A DNA stretch of 64,000 nt from Flagellimonas profundi (GTDB lineage Bacteria; Bacteroidota; Bacteroidia; Flavobacteriales; Flavobacteriaceae), in NCBI RefSeq assembly GCF_017313275.1, contig NZ_JAFLNM010000001.1, positions 186,001 to 250,000 of the forward strand, written 5' to 3'. Under the pieces are notes generated by a model that saw only the letters and a program-made list of their open reading frames with translations, had not been told where the DNA came from and did not search any database. This document shows positions 51,115 to 60,564 of this stretch, piece after piece. The position numbers and the translations under genes are program-made. Each line of letters starts with the position of its first letter. Positions within the stretch are counted from its first letter, which is position 1.

Positions 51115-52296
51115 ATGACCAAAATTGATATCAGAAGAATAATTACCAGGTATATCAACCAAGAAGCTTCACAAGAAGAATTGGGCATTTTATACGAATG
51201 GGTAAAAAAAGAGGACAACAAGGAAGTGTTCAAAAAGTTGGTTCAAGCTGATTTTTTGGTCAATTATGAAGATAAATCGTGGAAAACCGAAGAGGCTTTT
51301 GAAAGTTTCTTGTATACCATCAAGGAAAAGGAGGCTGTAAAAGTAAGGCCGCTGTACAATATAGAACAGGTTTGGAAATATGCCGCTATCATTATGGTGG
51401 TCATCGGTTCATCATTATATTTTTCACTGAACCAAAATCCTTTTGGGGACATTTCGGTAAAGGTGAACCCAAAGCATATCACCCTTCAATTGGAAAATGG
51501 TGAGATACTGACCATTGATCCAGAATCCGATGCCACTTTTCGGTCCAGAAACGGAAATACGATCGTTTCCCTTAAAGAAGGTGTTCTTACCCAAGAAGAT
51601 GCCCAAGCTGAAAAAGGAAAAGTGAGGAGGAATACCATTAGTGTACCTTTTGGTAAAACGCTTTCCGTTACACTGCAGGATGGTTCGGTGGTAATGCTGA
51701 ACTCTGGCTCAAGCATGACCTATCCTTCGAGCTTTGCTTTTATGGATACCCGGGAGGTGGTACTAAATGGGGAGGCCTTTTTCGAAATCACCAAAAATCC
51801 GGAAAAACCTTTTATCGTAAAGACACAAGCAATGTATACCCAAGTTTTTGGAACTGTATTCAATGTGTCCGCTTATGAGGAAGATGGTCCTGGCCAAGTT
51901 GTGTTGGTGGAAGGTTCCGTGGGGGTTGGGGAATCCAATGATGCATTGAACTCCAAAGATCTTCAAATGTTAAAACCCTATCAGAAGGCAACTCATGTTC
52001 AAGGGGATGATGTGAATTTCATTGTCGAAGATGTGGATGTTTCATCATATATCTCATGGACCAAGGGAATTTTGGCCTTTGAAAATGAATCCATGGGACA
52101 AATCATTAAAAGGTTGCAGCGTCAATATGATATAGCTATTGTGAATCAGTTTGAAGAATTGGAGCAACGAAGGTTTACGGGAATGTTCGATGAAGAGAGT
52201 ATTGATAATGTCCTTAGAACCATACAGGCGCACACAAATTTTAGTTATGAGATAGAAGGAAATACGATAACAATTAAAAAAAACAGTAAACAATAG
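51115..52296 (+). CDS. FecR-family anti-sigma factor
   Basis: 393 residues. Short cytoplasmic N-terminus (INQEASQEELGILYEWVKKE), one membrane helix (VWKYAAIIMVVIGSSLYFSL, about residue 82-101), then the periplasmic FecR domain (VPFGKTLSVTLQDGSVVMLN; FAFMDTREVVLNGEAFFEIT; FIVKTQAMYTQVFGTVFNVS) and a DUF4974 C-terminus (ILAFENESMGQIIKRLQRQY; RRFTGMFDEESIDNVLRTIQ). It holds the sigma factor and contacts the STN domain of the next protein. Confidence 0.95.
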   Translation: MTKIDIRRIITRYINQEASQEELGILYEWVKKEDNKEVFKKLVQADFLVNYEDKSWKTEEAFESFLYTIKEKEAVKVRPLYNIEQVWKYAAIIMVVIGSSLYFSLNQNPFGDISVKVNPKHITLQLENGEILTIDPESDATFRSRNGNTIVSLKEGVLTQEDAQAEKGKVRRNTISVPFGKTLSVTLQDGSVVMLNSGSSMTYPSSFAFMDTREVVLNGEAFFEITKNPEKPFIVKTQAMYTQVFGTVFNVSAYEEDGPGQVVLVEGSVGVGESNDALNSKDLQMLKPYQKATHVQGDDVNFIVEDVDVSSYISWTKGILAFENESMGQIIKRLQRQYDIAIVNQFEELEQRRFTGMFDEESIDNVLRTIQAHTNFSYEIEGNTITIKKNSKQ

Positions 52297-52356
52297 TGCC
52301 TATGAAATAAAAAACCAATTGACCAAAAAACAATTACTAACTAGACTAATTCAATT

Positions 52357-55300
52357 ATGAAAAAAACCAAAATACCAGGTACATCGTTGCCTCAGCTTGG
52401 AAAAAAAATGATATATGCATTTTTCCTGCTTTTTATGCTTGGCCAAGTTAATGCCGCGACCTGCGCCCAATACGACAAAGTCGATAAAAGCTTTGAAAAT
52501 GTACAACTTGGAAATGTATTCGAAACGATAACCAATACAACGGGATATAAGTTTTTTTATGAAGCATCCGAGGTTGATATCAACAGAAAAGTTTCCATCA
52601 ATGGAAATAACCTTTGTATTCAAGATTTTTTGAAGGAGATTTTTAGGGATACGGATCTATACTTCGAGATTATCGAAAGACAGATAGTGATCAAAAAGAG
52701 ACCCAAGACCTTACCAAGCTTGGTTCCGAAAAAGAAAATCAATGCAGAGAACCCACAATCCAATTTGACTGGAATTGTATTGGATGAAGCAGGAGTACCT
52801 CTTGCTGGGGCCACTATAATCGCTAAAGGAACGAATGTCGGAGCAACTACTGATTTTGACGGAAACTTTGAGATTACAATGCCTTCGGGTGTATCGATTA
52901 TTCGAGTTACCTATATCGGTTTCAAAGCCAAGGAGGTAAATGTTGAAGGACAGTCGTCCGTGACCGTTACTTTGCAGCAAGATGCAGCTGCCCTGGAAGA
53001 AGTCGTTGTTGTTGGGTATGGTACCTTGGCAAAGAAAAAGGTTACGGGTTCTGTGGTTTCGATTACCCCGGAGACCATAACCGAAGTCCCGGCATTGACA
53101 CCTGAAAGCGCTCTTATCGGTCAAGTGACGGGAGTACAGGTACAGGAAGTGTCCGGGGAACCGGGTGCTGCACCGAATATTAGGGTCAGAGGTTCTGGAT
53201 CGATCTCTGCGGGGAATGATCCTTTGTTTGTAGTGGACGGGATTCCGATATCACGTAACCTGACCTCTTCAAGTCAATTGGGTGGCGTTGCCAATAGACG
53301 AGCAACATTTCAACCACCGACAATCAATCCATTGGCTACCTTAAACCCCAATGATATTGAATCCATCCAAGTCTTAAAGGATGCCAGCGCTGCAGCCATT
53401 TATGGATCTAGGGGAGGTAATGGGGTGCTTTTGATAACCACTAAAAAAGGCTCCAACGGTGATGAGGGTGTTTTTTCCTTTGATTCTTTTGTGAGCATGC
53501 AATCCGTTGCAAACAAAATAGATTTAATGAATGCCAGGGAGTTGATCGATTTTACAATCGATGCCCGAAATAACAATTATCTGCAATCCGTGGACGGGGC
53601 TTCCATCGATGATCCGATTGGTCCAGGGGATAGAGGTAATACCAATTATGAAATTCCTGAATCATTTCTGAACTGGGATGGTACGGACACCGATTGGCAA
53701 GATATTCTTTTTAAGACCGGGATAGTACAGAGCTATAATTTTTCATACGCTTCCCCGGTTCGGAATAAAACCAGCTTTTATGCCTCTACGGGATATTTCT
53801 CGCAAACAGGTGTTATTGAAAAGGCGAAGTTTGAGCGTTATTCCGTATTGTTGAATTTAAATTCCCAACTGTCCGAAAAATTGAATCTGGATCTTAGGTT
53901 GGCCCCAACGGTAACGGAAAATCAAAGGGTGCCCGCATCTTCTCCGTATTTTGCACGTCCTCCGGGCATCGTGTACTCTGGATTGGTACATTCCCCAACG
54001 GTAAGTCCGTATAATGAGGATGGGACCATCAACCAATTGAACAATCAATCCTATTTAGGTGGTGGTACCACCACGGCAAGTAATCCACTGGCCATTATTG
54101 AGGCTGTAGATGATCAGATTTTTCAATTTCAGACCAGAGGAAACCTAGCGCTTACTTATGATATTCTTCCAGAGTTGAGCTTTAAAACATTTGGAGGTGT
54201 ATATATCAACCTGTACAACCAAGATTTTTACAGGTCAAATACACTTTTGTATAGAAATAATGCCAATGGTGACCCGTACGGACAGGCATCGTCATCAACG
54301 GAGACCAATTGGCTATGGGAAAATACACTTAACTGGACGAAAGAGTTCGGAGATCATTATATTGATGCGGTATTGGGGTATACCGCACAAAAGGATAACC
54401 TGACCCTTAAACAAGTATTGGCCAACAATTACCCTGACGATCTTGTGCCTACCATTAGTGGTGGACAGGTATTTGGAGGAACTTCCGTCAAGGAGCAATG
54501 GTCCTTATTGTCTTCACTGTTCAGGGTTAACTATAGCTTCAAGGATAAATACTTATTTACTGGAACCATTCGTTCCGATAAATCCTCAAGATTCGGAAAG
54601 AATAACCAAACAGGATATTTCCCTTCCTTTTCCATGGGATGGCGGTTGAACGAAGAGGAATTTTTGGCTGATTCAGAAACTATATCCGAGCTTAAATTGC
54701 GGGTGAGCTGGGGTCAAACCGGTAATTTCGAAATTCCGAATTATGGTGCCGTTGGCCTTTTATCCCCACAGAACTATAACCTTGGAGGAAATCAAATCAA
54801 CGGTCTTGTACAAAGTACCATTCCTAATCCTAACCTTACATGGGAGAAATCTGAACAGATCGATGCCGGTATAGAATTGGGGCTTTTCAATAACAGGGTA
54901 TTTCTTTTGGCCGATTACTACGATACCAAGACAAGGGATTTACTTCTAAATGTGGCCATTTCTTCAGTTTCTGGATTCGAAACTACATTGAGGAACCTTG
55001 GAGAGGTACAGAATAGGGGTTTTGAATTGGCCTTGAGCACTAAAAACTTTGTGGGAGAGGATTTTACTTGGAATACAAATATCAATTTCTCCACAAACAA
55101 AAACGAAGTTCTTTCTTTGAACGAAAGCAATGAACCGATATATTCCTCAGGTAGTGCCGGTGTAAGGCATGTTACCCGAGTTGGCGATCCGATAGGAAGC
55201 TATTATGGTTATGTGACCGATGGCATCTATCAATCCCAAGAGGAAATCGACAATGCACCTTTCGATACCCAGGCCCCGGATCCCGCTCCTGGTGATATCA

Positions 55301-55881
55301 GGTTCAAGGATATCGATGGCGATGGAGAGATAACTCCTGATGATAGAACGGTTACAGGTAGTTATTTCCCTGATTTTACTTGGGGTATCAACAATAGGTT
55401 GACGTTCAAGAACATCGACTTCAGCTTTTTGATACAGGGAGTGGAAGGCAATGAAATCCTTAACTTGACGTCAAGACATATGAAAAATGGGGAGGCCAAT
55501 TTCAACTCCTATGCCATTTTCAATGAACGATGGAGATCTCCTTCAGAGCCAGGAAATGGATATATCCCAAGAGCCGATAGGCAAACAGGAAACCATGGCA
55601 ACAATAATAGGCCCTCCTCTTTTCAGGTTGAGGATGGATCCTATGTGCGATTAAGAAATGTAACCTTGGGTTACACACTGCCAACGGATAAGTTTTTTGG
55701 AAACAAAATTCAGAGACTTAGGTTCTATGTTACGGGAACAAACCTCTTTACCATCACTGATTATCTAGGTTATAATCCAGAGGTTAGTAGCATTACTACA
55801 AACAGTTTAACACCAGGGGAGGATTATGGGGCATTTCCATTGACAAAATCGTTCACCTTGGGGGTAAACCTAAAGTTCTAA
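52357..55881 (+). CDS. SusC-type TonB-dependent transporter with STN signalling domain
   Basis: 1174 residues. Signal peptide, then STN domain (FENVQLGNVFETITNTTGYK; NRKVSINGNNLCIQDFLKEI), carboxypeptidase-like domain (LTGIVLDEAGVPLAGATIIA), plug (EVVVVGYGTLAKKKVTGSVV; DPLFVVDGIPISRNL; DIESIQVLKDASAAAIYGSR) and the barrel ending SFTLGVNLKF. The STN domain, missing from the other SusC in this window, is what signals to FecR. Ligand: probably a glycan, judged from the downstream genes. The SusD partner follows after 17 bases. Confidence 0.95.
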   Translation: MKKTKIPGTSLPQLGKKMIYAFFLLFMLGQVNAATCAQYDKVDKSFENVQLGNVFETITNTTGYKFFYEASEVDINRKVSINGNNLCIQDFLKEIFRDTDLYFEIIERQIVIKKRPKTLPSLVPKKKINAENPQSNLTGIVLDEAGVPLAGATIIAKGTNVGATTDFDGNFEITMPSGVSIIRVTYIGFKAKEVNVEGQSSVTVTLQQDAAALEEVVVVGYGTLAKKKVTGSVVSITPETITEVPALTPESALIGQVTGVQVQEVSGEPGAAPNIRVRGSGSISAGNDPLFVVDGIPISRNLTSSSQLGGVANRRATFQPPTINPLATLNPNDIESIQVLKDASAAAIYGSRGGNGVLLITTKKGSNGDEGVFSFDSFVSMQSVANKIDLMNARELIDFTIDARNNNYLQSVDGASIDDPIGPGDRGNTNYEIPESFLNWDGTDTDWQDILFKTGIVQSYNFSYASPVRNKTSFYASTGYFSQTGVIEKAKFERYSVLLNLNSQLSEKLNLDLRLAPTVTENQRVPASSPYFARPPGIVYSGLVHSPTVSPYNEDGTINQLNNQSYLGGGTTTASNPLAIIEAVDDQIFQFQTRGNLALTYDILPELSFKTFGGVYINLYNQDFYRSNTLLYRNNANGDPYGQASSSTETNWLWENTLNWTKEFGDHYIDAVLGYTAQKDNLTLKQVLANNYPDDLVPTISGGQVFGGTSVKEQWSLLSSLFRVNYSFKDKYLFTGTIRSDKSSRFGKNNQTGYFPSFSMGWRLNEEEFLADSETISELKLRVSWGQTGNFEIPNYGAVGLLSPQNYNLGGNQINGLVQSTIPNPNLTWEKSEQIDAGIELGLFNNRVFLLADYYDTKTRDLLLNVAISSVSGFETTLRNLGEVQNRGFELALSTKNFVGEDFTWNTNINFSTNKNEVLSLNESNEPIYSSGSAGVRHVTRVGDPIGSYYGYVTDGIYQSQEEIDNAPFDTQAPDPAPGDIRFKDIDGDGEITPDDRTVTGSYFPDFTWGINNRLTFKNIDFSFLIQGVEGNEILNLTSRHMKNGEANFNSYAIFNERWRSPSEPGNGYIPRADRQTGNHGNNNRPSSFQVEDGSYVRLRNVTLGYTLPTDKFFGNKIQRLRFYVTGTNLFTITDYLGYNPEVSSITTNSLTPGEDYGAFPLTKSFTLGVNLKF

Positions 55882-55898
55882 ACTAAAAAACTGAAAAC

Positions 55899-57281
55899 AT
55901 GATGAAAAGAATTCTATATATCATACTATGCTCCGTTTTGTTTACCGGGTGTAGTGAAGACTTTACAGATCTCTCGCCTATTTCCAATAGAAATGAGGCG
56001 GATTTTTACAATGGCCCAGAAGATTTTGAAGTAGCCATTACTGCCAGTTATGCGGGACTCCAAAGTACTGGGGTATACGGAAGGGGGTATTGGACGATGT
56101 TCGAAATGCGAAGCGACAATACCGATCAAGGCCCGGATGCGACCGGATTGGCAAGACAGTATACTGAAATCAATGCTTTCACAGAGGATGCGCTCAATGA
56201 GCAGGTCACTTCAGCTTGGAGTGAGTCCTATAGGGTCATAGCTAATTGCAATGTGATTTTGGACCGTATCACGGAGGTTGAAATGGACGCTTCCTTAAAG
56301 GATCAAGTATCTGGTGAGGCTTTGTTCATACGCTCTTTGATGTACTATCATTTGGCCATTGGATTTGGGAATATTCCTTTACAGCTTACATCCTATGTTT
56401 CAGGTGATGAACTTATGCAAGTTGATGAAAACACCGTACTGCAACAATTGGTTACCGACTTGACCACGGCGGAGGAAAGTCTTCCCGTATCGTATACCGG
56501 AAGTGAAGTAGGTAAGGCCACTAAAGGGGCGGCCGCTACATTATTGGCCAAAGTATTGTTGACGCTGGGTGAAGATGCTGCTGCAGCAACAGTTCTTAGA
56601 AGGATAATCGCCAATTACGGGTATGAATTATTACCAAGTTATGCCGATTTATGGGGCGTTGCCAATGAAAATAATGCGGAGTCGATTTTTGAGGTCCAGT
56701 ATATCAGCGGGGGAATAGGCCAAGGAAGTCTCTTTACCAATGATTTTTCCCCGAGCACCGATTTGCAGACCGGATCAGGTTTTGGAAGAAACCGTCCAAC
56801 CGTTTCCATGTTGGAAGCCTATGAGGATGGGGATTTAAGATTCGAACCTTCCATGGGGGCAACCTATGTGGATTCGGAAGGAGAGGTGGTCGAAGCCAGA
56901 CACATAAGAAAATATCAGTCGGATTTGGCCATTGAGAATGATTCCGACATCAACTTTGTGGTATTCCGCTATGCCGATGTCTTACTGATGTTGGCAGAGG
57001 CTTTGGGAGAAACAGCTGAAAGTTATGAATTGATCAATGAGGTTAGAAATAGGGCCGGATTACCTGATATCGATGCGTCCACACCTGGAACTTTTGAAGA
57101 TAAATTACTTCATGAAAGACGGGTGGAACTTGCTTTTGAAAATCATCGATGGCCAGACCTGAAGCGATTTGGTGCAGTGGATAAAGTTACAGAAGCGGAA
57201 GACTTTATAACCAGTACCAAGGAGTATTTCTTTATCCCTCAAAGGGAAATGGACATCAACCCGAATTTTGTACAGAACTAG
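55899..57281 (+). CDS. SusD/RagB-family glycan-binding lipoprotein
   Basis: 460 residues, lipoprotein signal MMKRILYIILCSVLFTGCSE (lipobox Cys). SusD repeats are visible: GEALFIRSLMYYHLAIGFGN, then TLLAKVLLTLGEDAAAATVL and FRYADVLLMLAEALGE, RRVELAFENHRWPDLKRFGA. Typical SusD length is somewhat larger (about 500). It is the surface partner of the preceding SusC. Confidence 0.95.
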   Translation: MMKRILYIILCSVLFTGCSEDFTDLSPISNRNEADFYNGPEDFEVAITASYAGLQSTGVYGRGYWTMFEMRSDNTDQGPDATGLARQYTEINAFTEDALNEQVTSAWSESYRVIANCNVILDRITEVEMDASLKDQVSGEALFIRSLMYYHLAIGFGNIPLQLTSYVSGDELMQVDENTVLQQLVTDLTTAEESLPVSYTGSEVGKATKGAAATLLAKVLLTLGEDAAAATVLRRIIANYGYELLPSYADLWGVANENNAESIFEVQYISGGIGQGSLFTNDFSPSTDLQTGSGFGRNRPTVSMLEAYEDGDLRFEPSMGATYVDSEGEVVEARHIRKYQSDLAIENDSDINFVVFRYADVLLMLAEALGETAESYELINEVRNRAGLPDIDASTPGTFEDKLLHERRVELAFENHRWPDLKRFGAVDKVTEAEDFITSTKEYFFIPQREMDINPNFVQN

Positions 57282-57493
57282 AGAGTTCAGTATTTAGATA
57301 ATTAGCATGATTTTGTTTTCATTCATTAAGTTAGTTTGATACGTGCCCAAACCATGGATTACCTACTTATACCTATGGATCGATAGAGCTCAAACCTAAT
57401 TTGATGAGGACATAAGGAAAACCCCGTTGCTTTTACAGAGGTGACCAGGGCTTCGATTGTAAAATTTTAATGAATTAAATATCAAATAGAAAA

Positions 57494-58381
57494 ATGAAAA
57501 AATTAATAATGGCCATTTGTTTATGCTTTGCATTTACAACAATTCAGGCCCAACAGAAAAAAGTCTTAAATATTTTAGCAATTGGGGCACATCCTGATGA
57601 CTGTGATTCCAAGTTTGGCGGAACGGCCGCCTTATTCGCTCAAATGGGCCACAATGTAAAGTTTTTGGCTTTGACCAATGGAGACGCTGGGCATTATGAC
57701 ATGGGTGGCGGTGTTTTGGCGAAAAGGCGTAGACAAGAGGCCAAAAACGCGGCTAAAGCCCTTGGGATATCCGAATATGAAGTATTGGACAACCATGATG
57801 GGGAATTGTTCCCAACCTTGAATGTACGATTGGAAGTGATCCGTAGAATCCGGGATTGGGACGCGGATATTGTTTTGGGACTTCGACCCAATGATTATCA
57901 CCCGGACCATAGAAATGCAGGTTCCGTGGTACAGGATGCAGCGTATATGAACATCGTTCCCAATGTTGCTCCGGATACTCCACCACTTAAAAAGAATCCT
58001 GTTTTCTTGTATATGAGCGATCGTTTTCAAAAGCCATATCCATTCCAAAAGGATATTGCCGTTATCGTGGACGATGTCATTGATACAAAAGTAAAGGGAC
58101 TGGCGGCGCACGATTCCCAAATGTTCGAGTGGCTTCCCTGGACCAATGGAGTGGACTTATCCACCATTCCTAAAGGAGAAAAAGAAAGATTGGCTTGGTT
58201 AAAGGAAAAATGGATGAACAGGACTGCAGATGCAAGTACCTTGGAAGCTGTTAAAAAATGGTACCCGAACGTGGATGTTTCCGACGTAAAACACGTGGAG
58301 TATTTTGAAATATGTGAGTACGGAAAGCAACCAACAGATGAAGAAATAAAAGCAATGTTCCCCATGTTGGGGTCAAAATAA
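57494..58381 (+). CDS. Secreted PIG-L/LmbE-family N-deacetylase
   Basis: 295 residues. Signal peptide (LIMAICLCFAFTTIQAQ). PIG-L motif AIGAHPDDCDSKFGG (zinc ligands His and Asp) and the later GLRPNDYHPDHRNAG with a third His. Enzymes of this family remove N-acetyl or other acyl groups from amino sugars such as GlcNAc. In this operon it could deacetylate an amino-sugar-containing oligosaccharide in the periplasm. 212 bases separate it from susD. Confidence 0.92.
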   Translation: MKKLIMAICLCFAFTTIQAQQKKVLNILAIGAHPDDCDSKFGGTAALFAQMGHNVKFLALTNGDAGHYDMGGGVLAKRRRQEAKNAAKALGISEYEVLDNHDGELFPTLNVRLEVIRRIRDWDADIVLGLRPNDYHPDHRNAGSVVQDAAYMNIVPNVAPDTPPLKKNPVFLYMSDRFQKPYPFQKDIAVIVDDVIDTKVKGLAAHDSQMFEWLPWTNGVDLSTIPKGEKERLAWLKEKWMNRTADASTLEAVKKWYPNVDVSDVKHVEYFEICEYGKQPTDEEIKAMFPMLGSK

Positions 58382-58439
58382 AGTAGTTGACACTAACCAT
58401 CCAGGTAGAATCCAAACGTAAATAACCAACCATTTTAAA

Positions 58440-59696
58440 ATGGAGAATAGCAAGCCCTCGACCAAAAGATATGTTCACATCATAGGATTGGTGATGATCG
58501 TATTTTTTGTGATATCGTTCATTACCAATATTTTGAATTCAATTATTGTGGATGTTAAGGACAGTTTTGACCTTAGTCTCACCTTGACAGGACTATTGCC
58601 TTTTACGTTCTTTATAGCGTATGGCATCATGTCGATTCCTGCAGGATTCTTGTCCGAAAAATATAGTGAACGGACACTATTGTCCGTTTCATTTTTGGTC
58701 ATGGCGCTTGCTTCCCTGGGTTTCGCATTATTGCCCCAGTATGCCGTTTTCAGCATAACCCTTTTTGTACTGGGTTGTTGTATGGCGGTATTGCAGGTGA
58801 TCATTAATCCAATGTTGCGTGTAGCTGGAGGTGAAGAACATTTTGCGTTCAACTCTGTATTGGCCCAATTGGTTTTTGGTGCCGCTTCTTTTTTGAGCCC
58901 ATACCTGTATAAATATTTGGTGAGCAGGGATAACAAGGACGATGCATTTGCTGAAATGCTGCGTGGATGGGTGCCCCAAGATTTGCCATGGGCCTCCTTG
59001 TACATTGTTTTTGCAACTATCTCTTTGGTATTGTTTTTTTATGTCTTCTTCACCAAATACCCGAAGTTCGAGAAGACCGAAGAGGAAAAAGCTGGCGACA
59101 GCAGTTCCTATTGGGACTTGTTAAAAAACAAATGGACCATACTTTACTTTTTGGGCATATTCTGTTATGTTGGAACAGAACAAGGAGTGGGCAATTGGAT
59201 TTCGCAATTTTTGAATCAATACCACGGATTGGATCCACAGACCATTGGAGCAAATACAGTGTCTTATTTTTGGGCCATGTTAACGGTCGGTTGCCTACTC
59301 GGTTTACTGTTGTTAAAGTTTATGGATAGCCGAAAATTATTGATTTTGGCCACATCCATTACCATAATCTGCTTGGTGGTTGCACTTACCGGTTCCGCTC
59401 AAATGGCTTTGATCGGCTTTCCCATGGTCGGCTTTTTTATCTCTGTAATGTATTCCATAATATTTTCATTGGCCTTGAACTCGGTCAAGGAACATCATGG
59501 GTCATTATCGGGTATTTTATGTACCGGCATTGCCGGAGGGGCCGTAATCCCTTTTATAGTTGGAGGGCTGGGTGAAATGATGTCCTTACAGTCCGGCATG
59601 TTCTTTTTGATCATTCCATTGGGCTTTATCCTTTCCATCGGATTTTGGGCCAAACCTTTGGTAAACAATAAAACCATAAGCTTAAAGAAGGAGTAA
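58440..59696 (+). CDS. Sugar MFS transporter (FucP-like)
   Basis: 418 residues, twelve membrane helices: VHIIGLVMIVFFVISFITNI; LLPFTFFIAYGIMSIPAGFL; VFSITLFVLGCCMAVLQVII; later FVATISL-type YIVFATISLVLFFYVFF and GMFFLIIPLGFILSIGFW. The NP-type motif QVIINPMLRVAGG resembles FucP/GluP sugar:proton symporters. It probably brings the released monosaccharide into the cytoplasm, where the ROK kinase encoded next (start overlaps the stop, TAATG) may act on it. Confidence 0.9.
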   Translation: MENSKPSTKRYVHIIGLVMIVFFVISFITNILNSIIVDVKDSFDLSLTLTGLLPFTFFIAYGIMSIPAGFLSEKYSERTLLSVSFLVMALASLGFALLPQYAVFSITLFVLGCCMAVLQVIINPMLRVAGGEEHFAFNSVLAQLVFGAASFLSPYLYKYLVSRDNKDDAFAEMLRGWVPQDLPWASLYIVFATISLVLFFYVFFTKYPKFEKTEEEKAGDSSSYWDLLKNKWTILYFLGIFCYVGTEQGVGNWISQFLNQYHGLDPQTIGANTVSYFWAMLTVGCLLGLLLLKFMDSRKLLILATSITIICLVVALTGSAQMALIGFPMVGFFISVMYSIIFSLALNSVKEHHGSLSGILCTGIAGGAVIPFIVGGLGEMMSLQSGMFFLIIPLGFILSIGFWAKPLVNNKTISLKKE

Positions 59697-60541
59697 TGGA
59701 AAAAGAGGTACAGACCATTATTGGGGTTGATATTGGTGGGACTAAGATGAAAGCGGGCAAAGTAGTAGGAGCCCATGTAGGTGAAACCGCATTTGCAAAA
59801 GTAAATGGACATGATTCACAAGAAAAAACGCTCTCCACAGTGTTTTCCGTAATCGATGAAATCTTTTGCGATGCCGTTGAAGGAATCGGGATAGGTGTAC
59901 CTGCTGTGGTTGATCCAGAATCAGGGGTGGTATACGATGTTCAAAACATCCCGGCATGGAAGGAGGTACCATTGAAGAAACTTATCCGACAAAGGTACCA
60001 GGTGCCCGTATTCATAAACAATGACGCTAACTGTTTTGCCTTAGGAGAAAGGTATTTTGGCAAAGGCAAGGACCATTCCAATTATGTTGCCATATCCTTG
60101 GGAACCGGAATGGGCATGGGTATTGTAATAGCGGGAAAATTGTACAATGGGGTTTTGTGTGGTGCCGGTGAAGTGGGCATGCTTCCCTATAAAAATAGCA
60201 TTATGGAACACTATACCGGGAGCTTCTTTTTTGAGGATGCGTATGGGGAGCCCGCAAAATCCTTGTACAAAAAAGCATTGGATAAAGATATAAAAGCAAT
60301 CTCGGCATTTAAGGAATACGGCGTGCACTTGGGTGAAGCCATTAAGGCCATTCTCTATTTGTTTGCACCCGAATCCATTATTCTGGGAGGCTCCATCAGC
60401 AATGCTTACCCCTTTTTCAAGGAACCCTTGTATGAGGCATTGGATTCCTTTGCCTATCCAAAACAATTGGAAAATTTTAAAATAGAAACATCGGACTTGG
60501 CAGATTCGCCCATTTTGGGTGCAGCTGCGCTATGTCTGTAA
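59696..60541 (+). CDS. ROK-family sugar kinase
   Basis: 281 residues. ATPase motif IIGVDIGGTKMKAGKVV, then FINNDANCFALGERYFGKGK and AISLGTGMGMGIVIAGKLYN, and GEVGMLPYKN. The ROK zinc signature CxCGxxGCxE is absent: the matching part reads KNSIMEHYTGSFFFED. Loss of these cysteines is known in some ROK proteins. The kinase probably phosphorylates a hexose or amino sugar. The start overlaps the MFS stop; the stop is 24 bases before my start for the next lipoprotein gene. Confidence 0.9.
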   Translation: MEKEVQTIIGVDIGGTKMKAGKVVGAHVGETAFAKVNGHDSQEKTLSTVFSVIDEIFCDAVEGIGIGVPAVVDPESGVVYDVQNIPAWKEVPLKKLIRQRYQVPVFINNDANCFALGERYFGKGKDHSNYVAISLGTGMGMGIVIAGKLYNGVLCGAGEVGMLPYKNSIMEHYTGSFFFEDAYGEPAKSLYKKALDKDIKAISAFKEYGVHLGEAIKAILYLFAPESIILGGSISNAYPFFKEPLYEALDSFAYPKQLENFKIETSDLADSPILGAAALCL

Positions 60542-60564
60542 AAACAAACAATATTTCAATACAA

